Counted from the first letter of the stretch, positions 1 to 9,068 are shown. The stretch: DNA of 37,710 bases from Chloroflexota bacterium (GCA_011192195.1 DUEH01000012.1:4345-42054); one strand, 5' to 3'. Numbers and translations are program-made. Notes: generated from the letters alone by a model not told the origin.

Positions 1-425
1 TTGCCGAGCAGCCCGACAGCGTATTCGATCTGAAATTTATCGGCCCGGAAAAAGAGCCGCCGCAGGGCGAACTGGTACTGGTTGCCCCGCGCGTGTTGTA
101 CGACGGCGGAACTCTGATTGGCGAGGCCGAAATTGTTGCCGCGCGCATTCAGCAGCCGCAAGTTCACCTCTCTCGCAGCGACGCCAAACGCCTGACCCTG
201 AACGATGGTGACGAAGCAAGCTTCAGCGTCAATGGCGTATCGCTGATATTGCCGGTGCGCGTCAATCGTCTGGTTCCGCAGGGCGTGGCGCTGCTTCCGC
301 GCAATTTAAAGGGCGCGCCCGCCGAAAAACTATTGGACGGGCAGGGTCTTGTTGCGGAGGTAGAGAAGGTCGAGAAACCGGAGAGCATCTCCTCTCCATC
401 ACCTGAAATTAACGTTCCGGGCTAA
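1..425 (+). CDS. nuoG: NADH-quinone oxidoreductase subunit G / molybdopterin oxidoreductase, C-terminal part (partial at window start)
   Basis: Frame open from nt 3 (AEQPDSVFDLKFIGPEKEPPQGELVLVAPRVLYDGG...); position directly upstream of nuoH; molybdopterin-dinucleotide-binding-like C-terminal segment. Confidence 0.7.
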   Translation, partial: AEQPDSVFDLKFIGPEKEPPQGELVLVAPRVLYDGGTLIGEAEIVAARIQQPQVHLSRSDAKRLTLNDGDEASFSVNGVSLILPVRVNRLVPQGVALLPRNLKGAPAEKLLDGQGLVAEVEKVEKPESISSPSPEINVPG

Positions 426-497
426 TTCTTTCATTCCCAAATTTCGTCCTGAGAGAATCCGAAGAATCAGTTCAGATACGAGATAAAGAGGTGCCAG

Positions 498-767
498 ATG
501 ATAGATTTGAAGGTTGTTAAGCAGATACAACAAACATCTATAGCAGAGCGCATCCAAATTGTAGAGTATGTTCTTCAATCACTCAAACGTGATATAAAAA
601 CAGAAACTACTGATGAAAAACCTGAATTTAAGTCTTTCAACGTTCGTCAAGTTAATTTAGGCAAAGATGTTCAGGTAGACCGTGATATAGTCTATGCCGA
701 AAGATTAACTGGCGAGGAATTTGATTTTTTGGAAGTCATCAATCCATTGCAACAGGAGTCTACTTGA
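498..767 (+). CDS. Small antitoxin-like protein (89 aa), no toxin partner visible
   Basis: MIDLKVVKQIQQTSIAERIQIVEYVLQSLKRD resembles the N-terminal helices of small addiction-module antitoxins; between nuoG and nuoH. Confidence 0.4.
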   Translation: MIDLKVVKQIQQTSIAERIQIVEYVLQSLKRDIKTETTDEKPEFKSFNVRQVNLGKDVQVDRDIVYAERLTGEEFDFLEVINPLQQEST

Positions 768-1777
768 TGGACTGGATTCAATATCTACTCATTCCACTCA
801 TTTTAAGCGCCTTTATGGTGGTCATTTTATTGGGCGGCTTTGCTTATTTGAGCTATTTTGAACGCAAGGTGGTGGCTCGTTTCACGATGCGTTACGGCCC
901 CAACCGCGCCGGGCCTTTTGGGTTGCTGCAACCCATCGCCGACGCCATCAAAATGGCCTTCAAGGAAGAGCTAATGCCCGCCCACGCCGATAAAACCGTC
1001 TACATCCTGGCGCCGGCTCTGGCTGTTTCTTCCGCGCTGCTGGCCTGGGGAGTCATCCCCATCGCCAGCCAGGGATTTCAGCTTTTTGGTTACTATGTTC
1101 CGCCTTTCATTGCCAATATCAACGTGGCGCTGCTCTATATTTCTGCCGTTACCAGTATTGGTATTTACGGGATAGTGCTGGCGGGTTGGGCATCAAATAA
1201 CAAATACTCGCTGCTGGGCGCGCTGCGAACCAGCGCCCAAATGGTCAGCTACGAACTGCCGCTGGGCATCACGCTGGTCAGCCTGCTGCTGGTTGTGGGC
1301 AGTATGCGGATGACCAACTTCATTGATTATCAGGTCAACCACATCTGGTTGATCTTTTTGCAACCGCTGGCGTTCATCATTTTCTTCATCGCCGGGTTGG
1401 CGGAATTGAATCGCTCTCCCTTTGACTTGCCGGAAACGGAGAATGAACTGGTTTCCGGCTTTATGACCGAATACGGCGGTATTCGCTTTGCCCTCTTTTT
1501 TATGGGCGAATACATTCATATGATCACTGCCAGCGCCATCATTGCCACGCTATTTTTGGGCGGCTGGCACGGGCCTTTTGCTCAGGAAGTTCCTTTTTTG
1601 GGCGCGTTTTACCTGATTGCCAAGATTGTACTGATGCTTTTTCTGATGATCTGGGTTAGAGCCAGCGTTCCCCGCGTGCGCTATGATCATTTAATGAGTT
1701 TTTGCTGGAAAATCCTGGTTCCGCTATCGTTATTAAATGTGGCTGTTACAGCAATTGTAGTGACGGTTGCAAATTAA
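764..1777 (+). CDS. nuoH: NADH-quinone oxidoreductase subunit H
   Basis: FERKVVARFTMRYGPNRAGPFGLLQPIADAIKMAFKEE and LNRSPFDLPETENELVSGFMTEYGG signatures. Confidence 0.97.
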   Translation: MMDWIQYLLIPLILSAFMVVILLGGFAYLSYFERKVVARFTMRYGPNRAGPFGLLQPIADAIKMAFKEELMPAHADKTVYILAPALAVSSALLAWGVIPIASQGFQLFGYYVPPFIANINVALLYISAVTSIGIYGIVLAGWASNNKYSLLGALRTSAQMVSYELPLGITLVSLLLVVGSMRMTNFIDYQVNHIWLIFLQPLAFIIFFIAGLAELNRSPFDLPETENELVSGFMTEYGGIRFALFFMGEYIHMITASAIIATLFLGGWHGPFAQEVPFLGAFYLIAKIVLMLFLMIWVRASVPRVRYDHLMSFCWKILVPLSLLNVAVTAIVVTVAN

Positions 1778-1814
1778 AAGTTCAATAATGAACGAGTGAC
1801 AAAAGGTAACATAT

Positions 1815-2099
1815 TTGAGACTGACAAAAGAGGAAGTTACAGCTATAAAAGAAGCGGTTGCTTATTATGACGTAGAAGCAAAAACATATTTGTTTGGCTC
1901 CCGCGTTGATGACAAAAAAAAAGGGGGCGATATTGACTTGCTGGTGATGTCGCAAGTCCTGGGCTTTGACGAGAGAAGAAAAATACGGCTGAATCTTTAC
2001 GAGAAGCTGGGCGAACAAAAGATTGACATTGTTTTGTCCAAAGATAAATCTGATCCCTTTACCAGAGTAGCGCTGGCTGAAGCAGTAGAGTTGAGATAG
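1815..2099 (+). CDS. MNT-type minimal nucleotidyltransferase (antitoxin of HEPN/MNT module 1)
   Basis: GSRVDDKKKGGDIDLLV = GSx(n)DxD nucleotidyltransferase motif; TTG start; followed by HEPN protein. Confidence 0.75.
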   Translation: MRLTKEEVTAIKEAVAYYDVEAKTYLFGSRVDDKKKGGDIDLLVMSQVLGFDERRKIRLNLYEKLGEQKIDIVLSKDKSDPFTRVALAEAVELR

Positions 2100-2103
2100 A
2101 ATT

Positions 2104-2562
2104 GTGCAGAAGAATTACCTTGAACTTCTTGAACTAGAACTTGATTTACTGAACAAAGCAGCCCAAGCATTGCGATATTCCTGCGATCGCTGTAATCAAA
2201 TTGGCGTGAAAGACGTCTACTCTCAGGATGAACAAGAAAAATTCGAGGCTTTGACTGGACGTTTTGCCCGTCTCAGCGATATTTTGATCCAGAAAACATT
2301 TCGCTTGATTGACGCCATTGATTTAGACGCCGAAGGGACAGTGAGGGACAGGATAAACCGGGCAGAGAAAAAAAACTTAATTCAAAGCGCCTCTGAGTTT
2401 ATCGAAGTCAGAGAGTTGCGTAATGAAATTGCCCACGAGTATATTCCAGATGCTATTGTAGTGATTTTCGAGAAGGCGTTGTTGAAGGCTCCATTATTAT
2501 TTGATTCAGTTGAGCGCGTGCAAAGGTATTGTGAACGCTATGGTCAGGCAGATGTTAAGTAA
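2104..2562 (+). CDS. HEPN-domain protein (toxin of module 1)
   Basis: RNEIAHEY matches the RX4HXY HEPN RNase motif; helical; GTG start 4 bp after MNT stop. Confidence 0.65.
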   Translation: MQKNYLELLELELDLLNKAAQALRYSCDRCNQIGVKDVYSQDEQEKFEALTGRFARLSDILIQKTFRLIDAIDLDAEGTVRDRINRAEKKNLIQSASEFIEVRELRNEIAHEYIPDAIVVIFEKALLKAPLLFDSVERVQRYCERYGQADVK

Positions 2563-2983
2563 TCTGGGCGCAGGAATAGATGAAGAAGTAAAATTTGCCT
2601 ATCTTTTTGGCTCACAGGCCACCGGCGACACAACGGCTTTGAGCGATGTTGACATTGCCGTATATTTGGATGACGAAGTAAATGATCTGGACAAACATCT
2701 TGAAATACACCACACTTTATCCAAACAATTGAAAAAAAATGTAGATTTGATTGTGTTGAACAACTTAAAAAATTTTAACCTGCTGGAAAACATCTTGACA
2801 GAAGGCAGGGTGATCGTAGATCGGGACACAGACTTTAGAAAGATTTTCGAAGTAGAAAAACAGCACCAAATTTTAGGATACAAGGCATTTAAAAGGTATC
2901 TCGATGTTGCCTGGAATAGAAAAGAAGATAAAGCGAATAGAGAATGTTCTGGCTATTCTGGAAGATTTGAAGCCGAATTGTAA
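2542..2983 (+). CDS. MNT-type nucleotidyltransferase (antitoxin of module 2)
   Basis: FGSQATGDTTALSDVDIAVYL motif; start likely at MVRQML (2542) inside the longer ORF 2501-2983. Confidence 0.8.
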
Positions 2984-3323
2984 AAAGAAATTCCTGATTG
3001 ACCCTGTTTATCAGGGAGCGCTGTTGCACTATCTGTACCTGATGGCGGATAACTGCGTATCTCTGGCCGAAATGGTGATCAAGCGCGATGACCTTGAAAA
3101 ACCGGAAAGTTACCACGAGGCTATAGATATTTTGGGAGAACACAAGATTCTGCCACCCGAATTTGCTTACGAGTTTGCCAGGATTGCATCGTTTAGAAAC
3201 TTTTTGGCCCACGACTACGAAAAAGTTGATTATCTGGTCATCTGTGAACAGACCTTGAACAAATTAGACGATGTGAAAGCGTATCTTGGTTTTGTGAGAA
3301 ATCATCTGGGATTGACAAAATAG
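2904..3323 (+). CDS. HepT-like HEPN ribonuclease (DUF86-type, toxin of module 2)
   Basis: RNFLAHDY = RX4HXY motif; overlaps the upstream MNT gene by 80 nt in another frame. Confidence 0.8.
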   Translation: MLPGIEKKIKRIENVLAILEDLKPNCKKKFLIDPVYQGALLHYLYLMADNCVSLAEMVIKRDDLEKPESYHEAIDILGEHKILPPEFAYEFARIASFRNFLAHDYEKVDYLVICEQTLNKLDDVKAYLGFVRNHLGLTK

Positions 3324-3369
3324 AAATCACGGCGGTCGGCGGTCCGTGGTCGTATTTACGGAGTATCAA

Positions 3370-3882
3370 ATGGCAATTATAACCGACGTTGTAAGCGGCA
3401 CAATTGAAACTGCTCGCGCAATGGGCGTAACCTTCAAGCATCTTTTCAAAAAGCCGGTTACTAACCAGTTCCCTGATGAGCCGGTGACGGTGTATCCCCG
3501 TTTTCGCGGACGACACGTGCTAAAACGGCACGAAAACGGCCTGGAAAAGTGTATTGGCTGCTCCTTGTGCGCCGCTGCCTGCCCCACCCAGTGCATCCAC
3601 GTGGTAGCGGGCGAAAATACGGATGAAAATCGCCGCTCACCCGGCGAACGCTACGCCGAAGTCTACGAGATCAACATGCTTCGCTGTATCTTCTGCGGTT
3701 TCTGCGCCGAAGCCTGCCCCACCGAAGCCATTGTACTGGAACACGATTTTGCCCTGACGGAATATGATCGCTGGGACGCCATTTACACGCAAGACAAACT
3801 TCTGGAACCTCACCAACCCAAGCACATTCGCATACGAGACGATAAAGTCTTTGTGCCGCAAGAAACGTGGGGAAACAAATAA
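3370..3882 (+). CDS. nuoI: NADH-quinone oxidoreductase subunit I, 2x[4Fe-4S] ferredoxin
   Basis: CIGCSLCAAACP and CIFCGFCAEACP clusters; ATG at 3370 preferred over upstream GTG. Confidence 0.96.
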   Translation: MAIITDVVSGTIETARAMGVTFKHLFKKPVTNQFPDEPVTVYPRFRGRHVLKRHENGLEKCIGCSLCAAACPTQCIHVVAGENTDENRRSPGERYAEVYEINMLRCIFCGFCAEACPTEAIVLEHDFALTEYDRWDAIYTQDKLLEPHQPKHIRIRDDKVFVPQETWGNK

Positions 3883-3966
3883 GAATTTACGATTTCAGAT
3901 TTACGATTTACGATTGGTTTTCAAGCGCAATTTTAATCGTAAATCCAAAATCGTAAATCCAAAATC
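3883..3966. repeat. Heptad hairpin, family GATTTAC/GATTTTG (nuoI-nuoJ junction)
   Basis: GAATTTACGATTTCAGATTTACGATTTACGATT ... AATCGTAAATCCAAAATCGTAAATCCAAAATC. Confidence 0.9.
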
Positions 3967-3977
3967 GGACACTGCTT

Positions 3978-4532
3978 ATGCTCTTAGCCAATTTAGAACT
4001 CTACCTCTTCTTCATCTTCGGCGGTGTGGCCGTTATTGCCGCGTTTGGCGTGGTTTTTAACAAAAACGTCGTTCACAGTACGCTCTTTTTGCTGTTGGAT
4101 ATGGTTATGCTGGCCGGTTTGTACGTGCTGCTCAACGCAGAATACATTGCCGTCATTCAAATTTTGGTCTACGCCGGGGCCATTGTGGTGCTGATTCTCT
4201 TTGTCATTATGTTTTTGGGCGCAGAACTGGGCGAGCGTATTCCCACCTGGCTGACCATCAGAAATGTCATTGTGGTCTTTTTGGCGGCTGTCTTTCTTAC
4301 CGTCACCGGCACCGCCGTCTTTGAGTGGTTGGGCGTGGGGCAGGCCATTCACGGTAACATTACGCCGGAACTCATTGCTCAAAATGGCAGCGTAGAGATG
4401 GTTGGCGCGGCAATCTTCACCGATTATATTCTACCCTTTGAGTTTGCGTCGGTCATATTGTTGGTGGGCATTGTAGGGGTCATCACTCTGGGCGGCTGGC
4501 GAAAAGTGCAACACCGGAAAGACAGTGAATAG
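3978..4532 (+). CDS. nuoJ: NADH-quinone oxidoreductase subunit J
   Basis: VHSTLFLLLDMVMLAGLYVLLNAEYIAVIQILVYAGAIVVLILFVIMFLG. Confidence 0.95.
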   Translation: MLLANLELYLFFIFGGVAVIAAFGVVFNKNVVHSTLFLLLDMVMLAGLYVLLNAEYIAVIQILVYAGAIVVLILFVIMFLGAELGERIPTWLTIRNVIVVFLAAVFLTVTGTAVFEWLGVGQAIHGNITPELIAQNGSVEMVGAAIFTDYILPFEFASVILLVGIVGVITLGGWRKVQHRKDSE

Positions 4533-4584
4533 TGAATAGTGAATAGTGAATAATTTTTCATTCTTCACTATTCATTTTTCACTG
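4523..4584. repeat. Heptad hairpin, family GAATAGT (nuoJ-nuoK junction)
   Basis: CAGTGAATAGTGAATAGTGAATAGTGAATAA..TTCATTCTTCACTATTCATTTTTCACTG; includes the nuoJ stop codon TAG. Confidence 0.9.
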
Positions 4585-4601
4585 CTTTTAAGGAGTTTAT
4601 A

Positions 4602-4904
4602 GTGGTACATACATCTTATTATCTATTACTGGCAGCAATGCTCTTTGCCATTGGCGCGGGGGGCGTGTTGCTGCGTAAAAACGCGCTGATCATTATGATG
4701 TGCGTTGAAATTATGATGAACGCTGTCAATCTGACTCTGGTAGCCTTCTCCCGCCAATTGGGATCGCTGACCGGGCAGGTATTTGTCTTTATGATCATGG
4801 TGGTGGCTGCCGTTGAGGTAGCCATTGGTCTGGCAATTCTGGTAGAACTTTACCGCCAGATCAAATCAGTAAACATCGATGATTTTAGTTCCTTGAAAGG
4901 ATAA
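4602..4904 (+). CDS. nuoK: NADH-quinone oxidoreductase subunit K
   Basis: GGVLLRKNALIIMMCVEIMMNAVNLTLVAF; GTG start. Confidence 0.96.
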   Translation: MVHTSYYLLLAAMLFAIGAGGVLLRKNALIIMMCVEIMMNAVNLTLVAFSRQLGSLTGQVFVFMIMVVAAVEVAIGLAILVELYRQIKSVNIDDFSSLKG

Positions 4905-4906
4905 AA

Positions 4907-4976
4907 CGATTTTGGATTTTGGATTTACGATTGAATGTGTCGCTAATCGTAAATCCAAAATCGTAAATCCAAAATT
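4907..4976. repeat. Heptad hairpin, family GATTTAC/GATTTTG (nuoK-nuoL junction)
   Basis: GATTTTGGATTTTGGATTTACGATT-loop-AATCGTAAATCCAAAATCGTAAATCCAAAAT. Confidence 0.9.
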
Positions 4977-4990
4977 GTTATGGAGTTTTT

Positions 4991-6892
4991 ATGAGCAATT
5001 ACATCTGGCTCGCTATTGTTTTCCCCCTGTTGGGGGTATTGATAAACGGGTTTTTCGGCAGGAAATTGGGCCGCAGGCTGAACGGTTGGATTGGCGTGGG
5101 AACGGTGGCGCTTTCTTTTGCGCTGGGCGCGCTGGTTTTTATGCAGGTTCCCGGCCTGCCGGAACACGCGCAGCGCGTAAAATTGTGGGACTGGATCAGC
5201 GTTGGCAGTCTGCAAATCAGCCTCAGCTTTCTGGTTGACCCCCTTTCGATGATCATGACGCTGGTGGTAACGGGCGTGGGAATGCTCATCCACATCTACG
5301 CCATTGGCTATATGGAACACGATAAGGACGTAGCGCGATTTTTTACTTACCTCAACCTCTTCATCGCCAGTATGCTAATGTTGGTGCTGTCCGACAACTA
5401 CTTTGGCCTGTATGTGGGCTGGGAACTGGTGGGCTTGTGCAGCTATCTGCTCATTGGCTTCTGGTTCCATAAGCCCGCCGCTGCCGATGCAGGCAAAAAA
5501 GCCTTCATTGTCAACCGGGTGGGCGACTTTGGCTTTGCTCTGGGCGTTTTCTTGATCTGGACAACCTTTGGCACGCTGCAATACGCCGAGGTCTTTGAGA
5601 TGGCTCCGGCGATTTCTACCACTACGATCACCATCATCACCGCGCTGCTCTTTGTGGGCGCCATTGGTAAAAGCGCGCAAATTCCCTTGTACGTCTGGCT
5701 CCCCGATGCAATGGAAGGCCCCACGCCGGTTTCCGCCCTTATTCACGCGGCAACAATGGTGACGGCGGGCGTTTATATGATTACCCGCAGCAACATCCTC
5801 TACACCCTGGCTCCAACTACTTCGGCGCTTGTGGCAACCGTTGGCGCGGTGACAGCGTTCTTTGCCGCTACCATTGCCCTGACGCAATTCGATCTAAAAC
5901 GCATTTTGGCCTACTCTACCGTTTCGCAGCTTGGGTATATGATGCTGGCAGTGGGCGTGGGCGCGTACAGCAGCGGTATTTTTCATCTGGCAACGCACGC
6001 TTTTTTCAAGGCGCTACTCTTTATGGCCGCCGGATCGGTGATGCACGCTATGCGCAATGTCATTGATATTCGTCGGTTGGGCGGCTTGAAGTCGAAGCTG
6101 CCCGTCACCTACTGGACATTTCTCATCGGCGGGCTGGCGCTGTCCGGCTTCCCGCTGACCGCCGGATTCTTCTCCAAAGATGAAATTCTGGCAAAAGCTT
6201 ATGAGTTCAATTTCCTGCTTTACGCTATCGGCCTGTTCACCGCTTTGTTGACCGCCTTCTACACCTTCCGCGCCATTATTTTGACCTTTCACGGTCAGCC
6301 CAAAGATCGGAAGCTTTATGATAGCGCGCACCGCGAATCTTCGGTGATGACCACGCCGCTGGTCGTTTTGGCCGCGCTTTCGCTGCTGGGCGGCTTGATG
6401 GGTCTGCCCGCCGCTTTGGGCCTGCCCAACTGGATAGAAGGCTGGCTGGAGCCAATTCTGGAAGCCGGGCAATCGCTGACCGGCGAAATGCACCACGCCG
6501 CGCTGGGAACGGAAGTGATGCTGATTTTGGCCTCCAGCGTCATTGCCATTTTGGGTATTACCGCTGCCTGGTGGGTCTACGTTAAAAACCCGCAAATTGC
6601 GGAGCGCGTCGCCGCCAAATACCACAGCGCCTACACTGTGCTGTTCAATAAATATTATATCGATGAAATTTACAACAAGCTCATTGTTGAGCCGGGCAAG
6701 GCGCTGGGGCGATTCTTCTATCGCGTTATTGACAAAGCCTTCATTGATGATGTAATGGTAGACGGGTTGGCAAAAGTTACCAAAGGCTTTGGCGCTACGG
6801 TTTCCGGCTGGCAAAGCGGCTACATTGGCAATTATGTGATGGGTATTTTTGTGGGCAGTGTGGTCATTGTGGTGTACTTCTTTTTACGGTAA
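4991..6892 (+). CDS. nuoL: NADH-quinone oxidoreductase subunit L
   Basis: WELVGLCSYLLIGFWFHKPAAADAGKKAFIVNRVGDFGF; LPDAMEGPTPVSALIHAATMVTAGVY. Confidence 0.97.
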   Translation: MSNYIWLAIVFPLLGVLINGFFGRKLGRRLNGWIGVGTVALSFALGALVFMQVPGLPEHAQRVKLWDWISVGSLQISLSFLVDPLSMIMTLVVTGVGMLIHIYAIGYMEHDKDVARFFTYLNLFIASMLMLVLSDNYFGLYVGWELVGLCSYLLIGFWFHKPAAADAGKKAFIVNRVGDFGFALGVFLIWTTFGTLQYAEVFEMAPAISTTTITIITALLFVGAIGKSAQIPLYVWLPDAMEGPTPVSALIHAATMVTAGVYMITRSNILYTLAPTTSALVATVGAVTAFFAATIALTQFDLKRILAYSTVSQLGYMMLAVGVGAYSSGIFHLATHAFFKALLFMAAGSVMHAMRNVIDIRRLGGLKSKLPVTYWTFLIGGLALSGFPLTAGFFSKDEILAKAYEFNFLLYAIGLFTALLTAFYTFRAIILTFHGQPKDRKLYDSAHRESSVMTTPLVVLAALSLLGGLMGLPAALGLPNWIEGWLEPILEAGQSLTGEMHHAALGTEVMLILASSVIAILGITAAWWVYVKNPQIAERVAAKYHSAYTVLFNKYYIDEIYNKLIVEPGKALGRFFYRVIDKAFIDDVMVDGLAKVTKGFGATVSGWQSGYIGNYVMGIFVGSVVIVVYFFLR

Positions 6893-6898
6893 AGCAAA

Positions 6899-7186
6899 AT
6901 GGAATTTGACGAAATAAAAGTAAAACGCGCCGAAATCCTGAAAATTGCCGCCAACTACGGCGCGCGCAACGTGCGAGTGTTTGGTTCAGTGGCGCGGGGA
7001 GAAGCGGCGCGAGATAGCGATGTTGATTTTCTGGTAGATATGGAGACTGATAGAAGTTTGTTGGATATGGGCGGACTGTTGATGGATTTTCAGGATTTAT
7101 TGGCGTGCAAAGTAGATCTTGTAACAGAAAATAGTTTACACTGGTATATTCGAGACAAAGTTCTACAAGAGGCCATTGCTTTATGA
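6899..7186 (+). CDS. MNT-type nucleotidyltransferase (antitoxin of module 3)
   Basis: VFGSVARGEAARDSDVDFLVDM motif; 4-nt overlap with downstream HEPN. Confidence 0.85.
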   Translation: MEFDEIKVKRAEILKIAANYGARNVRVFGSVARGEAARDSDVDFLVDMETDRSLLDMGGLLMDFQDLLACKVDLVTENSLHWYIRDKVLQEAIAL

Positions 7187-7527
7187 AAGATGACCGTCTT
7201 TATCTTGTTCATATCAGCGAATGTATTACGCGCATTGAAGAGTACACAGACGGCAAAGAGCAGAAAGATTTTTTGGATTCTTACCTGATACAAGATGCTG
7301 TTTTAAGAAATTTGCAGGTTTTAGCCGAATCAACACAGAGGCTTTCGCCTGAAATAAAAAACGCTCATCCTGATATTCCCTGGCGGCAGATAGCCGGTTT
7401 TCGTAATATTTTGGTTCACGATTATCTGGGTATCAACTTGAAACAAATTTGGCTGCTTGTGGAAAAAGATTTACCTGACTTGATATCTAAAATAGACGTA
7501 ATGCGCCGGGAATTAGGCGCTGAATAG
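7183..7527 (+). CDS. HepT-like HEPN ribonuclease (DUF86-type, toxin of module 3)
   Basis: WRQIAGFRNILVHDYLGIN: RX4HXY motif. Confidence 0.88.
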   Translation: MKDDRLYLVHISECITRIEEYTDGKEQKDFLDSYLIQDAVLRNLQVLAESTQRLSPEIKNAHPDIPWRQIAGFRNILVHDYLGINLKQIWLLVEKDLPDLISKIDVMRRELGAE

Positions 7528-7568
7528 TTCTTCTTTGTTGCCGTTTAACGCAAAGCAAGGTTTAAATT

Positions 7569-9068
7569 ATGAATCAACTTGGTTTTCCCATTTTATCCAC
7601 CCTCTTGGTCCTGCCCGTCATTGGGGCGCTGATTGTGCTGTTCATCCCGAACAAGCAGGAAAAGCTCATCAAAAGCGTAACCTTTGCCACCACTCTGGCG
7701 ACTCTGCTGCTCTCATTGCCGCTCTACTTCAGCTTTGTCACCGGCGAAGCGGGCTTCCAGTTCGAGGAAAATATCCCCTGGATACCTGGTTTGGGCATCA
7801 ATTATCATCTGGGCATTGACGGCATCAGCCTCTTCATTGTGCTGCTGACTACGCTGCTATCGGCCATTGCCGTGTTAAGCTCCTGGACGGCCATCAAAGA
7901 TCGGGTTAAAGCCTATATGGTTTTGATGCTGCTGATGGAAACGGCTATGTTGGGCGTCTTTGTTTCGCTGGATTTATTCCTGTTCTACGCCTTCTGGGAA
8001 GCCAGCCTCATCCCCATGGCCTTTTTGATTGGCGTGTGGGGATCAGACAAGCGAATTTACGCGGCAGTCAAGTTCTTTATGTACACCTTTGTCGGCAGCG
8101 CCTTGATGTTGGTGGCAGCCATTTACGTTTACCTGCAAGGCGGAACCAGCGATTTACCCGCGCTGCTGGACGCGCTTAGCCTCTCTACCAACGCGCAAAT
8201 CTGGCTCTTCTTCGCCTTTGCGCTGGCCTTCGCTATTAAAGTACCGCTCTTCCCGCTGCACACCTGGCTGCCTGCGGCTCACGTGCAAGCGCCTACCGCC
8301 GGGTCGGTGATCTTGGCCGGGGTGCTGCTAAAAATGGGAACTTACGGCTACTTACGCTTTGCCAACCCGCTTTTTCCGCAGGGAATGGCCTTTTGGGGGC
8401 CGCTGCTCTCTGTGCTGGCGATCATCGGCATTATTTATGCGGCGCTGGTGGCGCTGGTGCAGGAAGATGTGAAAAGCCTGGTGGCGTATTCGTCGGTGGC
8501 GCATATGGGCTATATTATGCTGGGAATTTTCAGCGGCGGATTGCAGGGGACCAGCGGCGCGGTGATGCAAATGGTCAATCACGGCCTTAGTACCGGCGCG
8601 CTCTTTATGCTGGTTGGCGTGCTGTATGAGCAGCGCCACACGCGCCTGATGTCAGAATACGGCGGCATTTTTGCCAAAGTGCCTGTATTTGGCGCCTTCT
8701 TCCTCATTTCTGTCCTGGCCAGCGTGGGGCTGCCCGGATTGAACGGCTTTGTGGGCGAGTTTGTGATTCTGATTGGAACCTTCAAAGTCAACGCGGCTTA
8801 CGCTGCCTTTGCCACCTTTGGAATTATTTTGGCCGCCTGGTATCTGCTCACCGCCGTGCGCCGCGTGATGTTTGGCCCCTTCAATCCGGCCAACGAAAAT
8901 TTAAAGGATATGAACGCCCGCGAAATCATCGCCGCGCTGCCGCTGGTCATTTTCTTCTTTGTTCTGGGGATATTCCCCAACCTCATCTTCGATAAGGTCA
9001 ACCCAACGACAGAAGCGCTGGTAAACGCAATCGACAGCGCGCAAACAACAGCAATTGTCGAAAGATAA
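7569..9068 (+). CDS. nuoM: NADH-quinone oxidoreductase subunit M
   Basis: HLGIDGISLFIVLLTTLL; FPLHTWLPAAHVQAPTAGSVILAGVLLKMGTYGYLRF. Confidence 0.97.
   Translation: MNQLGFPILSTLLVLPVIGALIVLFIPNKQEKLIKSVTFATTLATLLLSLPLYFSFVTGEAGFQFEENIPWIPGLGINYHLGIDGISLFIVLLTTLLSAIAVLSSWTAIKDRVKAYMVLMLLMETAMLGVFVSLDLFLFYAFWEASLIPMAFLIGVWGSDKRIYAAVKFFMYTFVGSALMLVAAIYVYLQGGTSDLPALLDALSLSTNAQIWLFFAFALAFAIKVPLFPLHTWLPAAHVQAPTAGSVILAGVLLKMGTYGYLRFANPLFPQGMAFWGPLLSVLAIIGIIYAALVALVQEDVKSLVAYSSVAHMGYIMLGIFSGGLQGTSGAVMQMVNHGLSTGALFMLVGVLYEQRHTRLMSEYGGIFAKVPVFGAFFLISVLASVGLPGLNGFVGEFVILIGTFKVNAAYAAFATFGIILAAWYLLTAVRRVMFGPFNPANENLKDMNAREIIAALPLVIFFFVLGIFPNLIFDKVNPTTEALVNAIDSAQTTAIVER

Noticed and set aside
5375-5887. 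Long ORFs antisense to nuoL, nuoM, nuoN and clpX
   Set aside because: Antisense to strongly conserved coding genes; no family signature.
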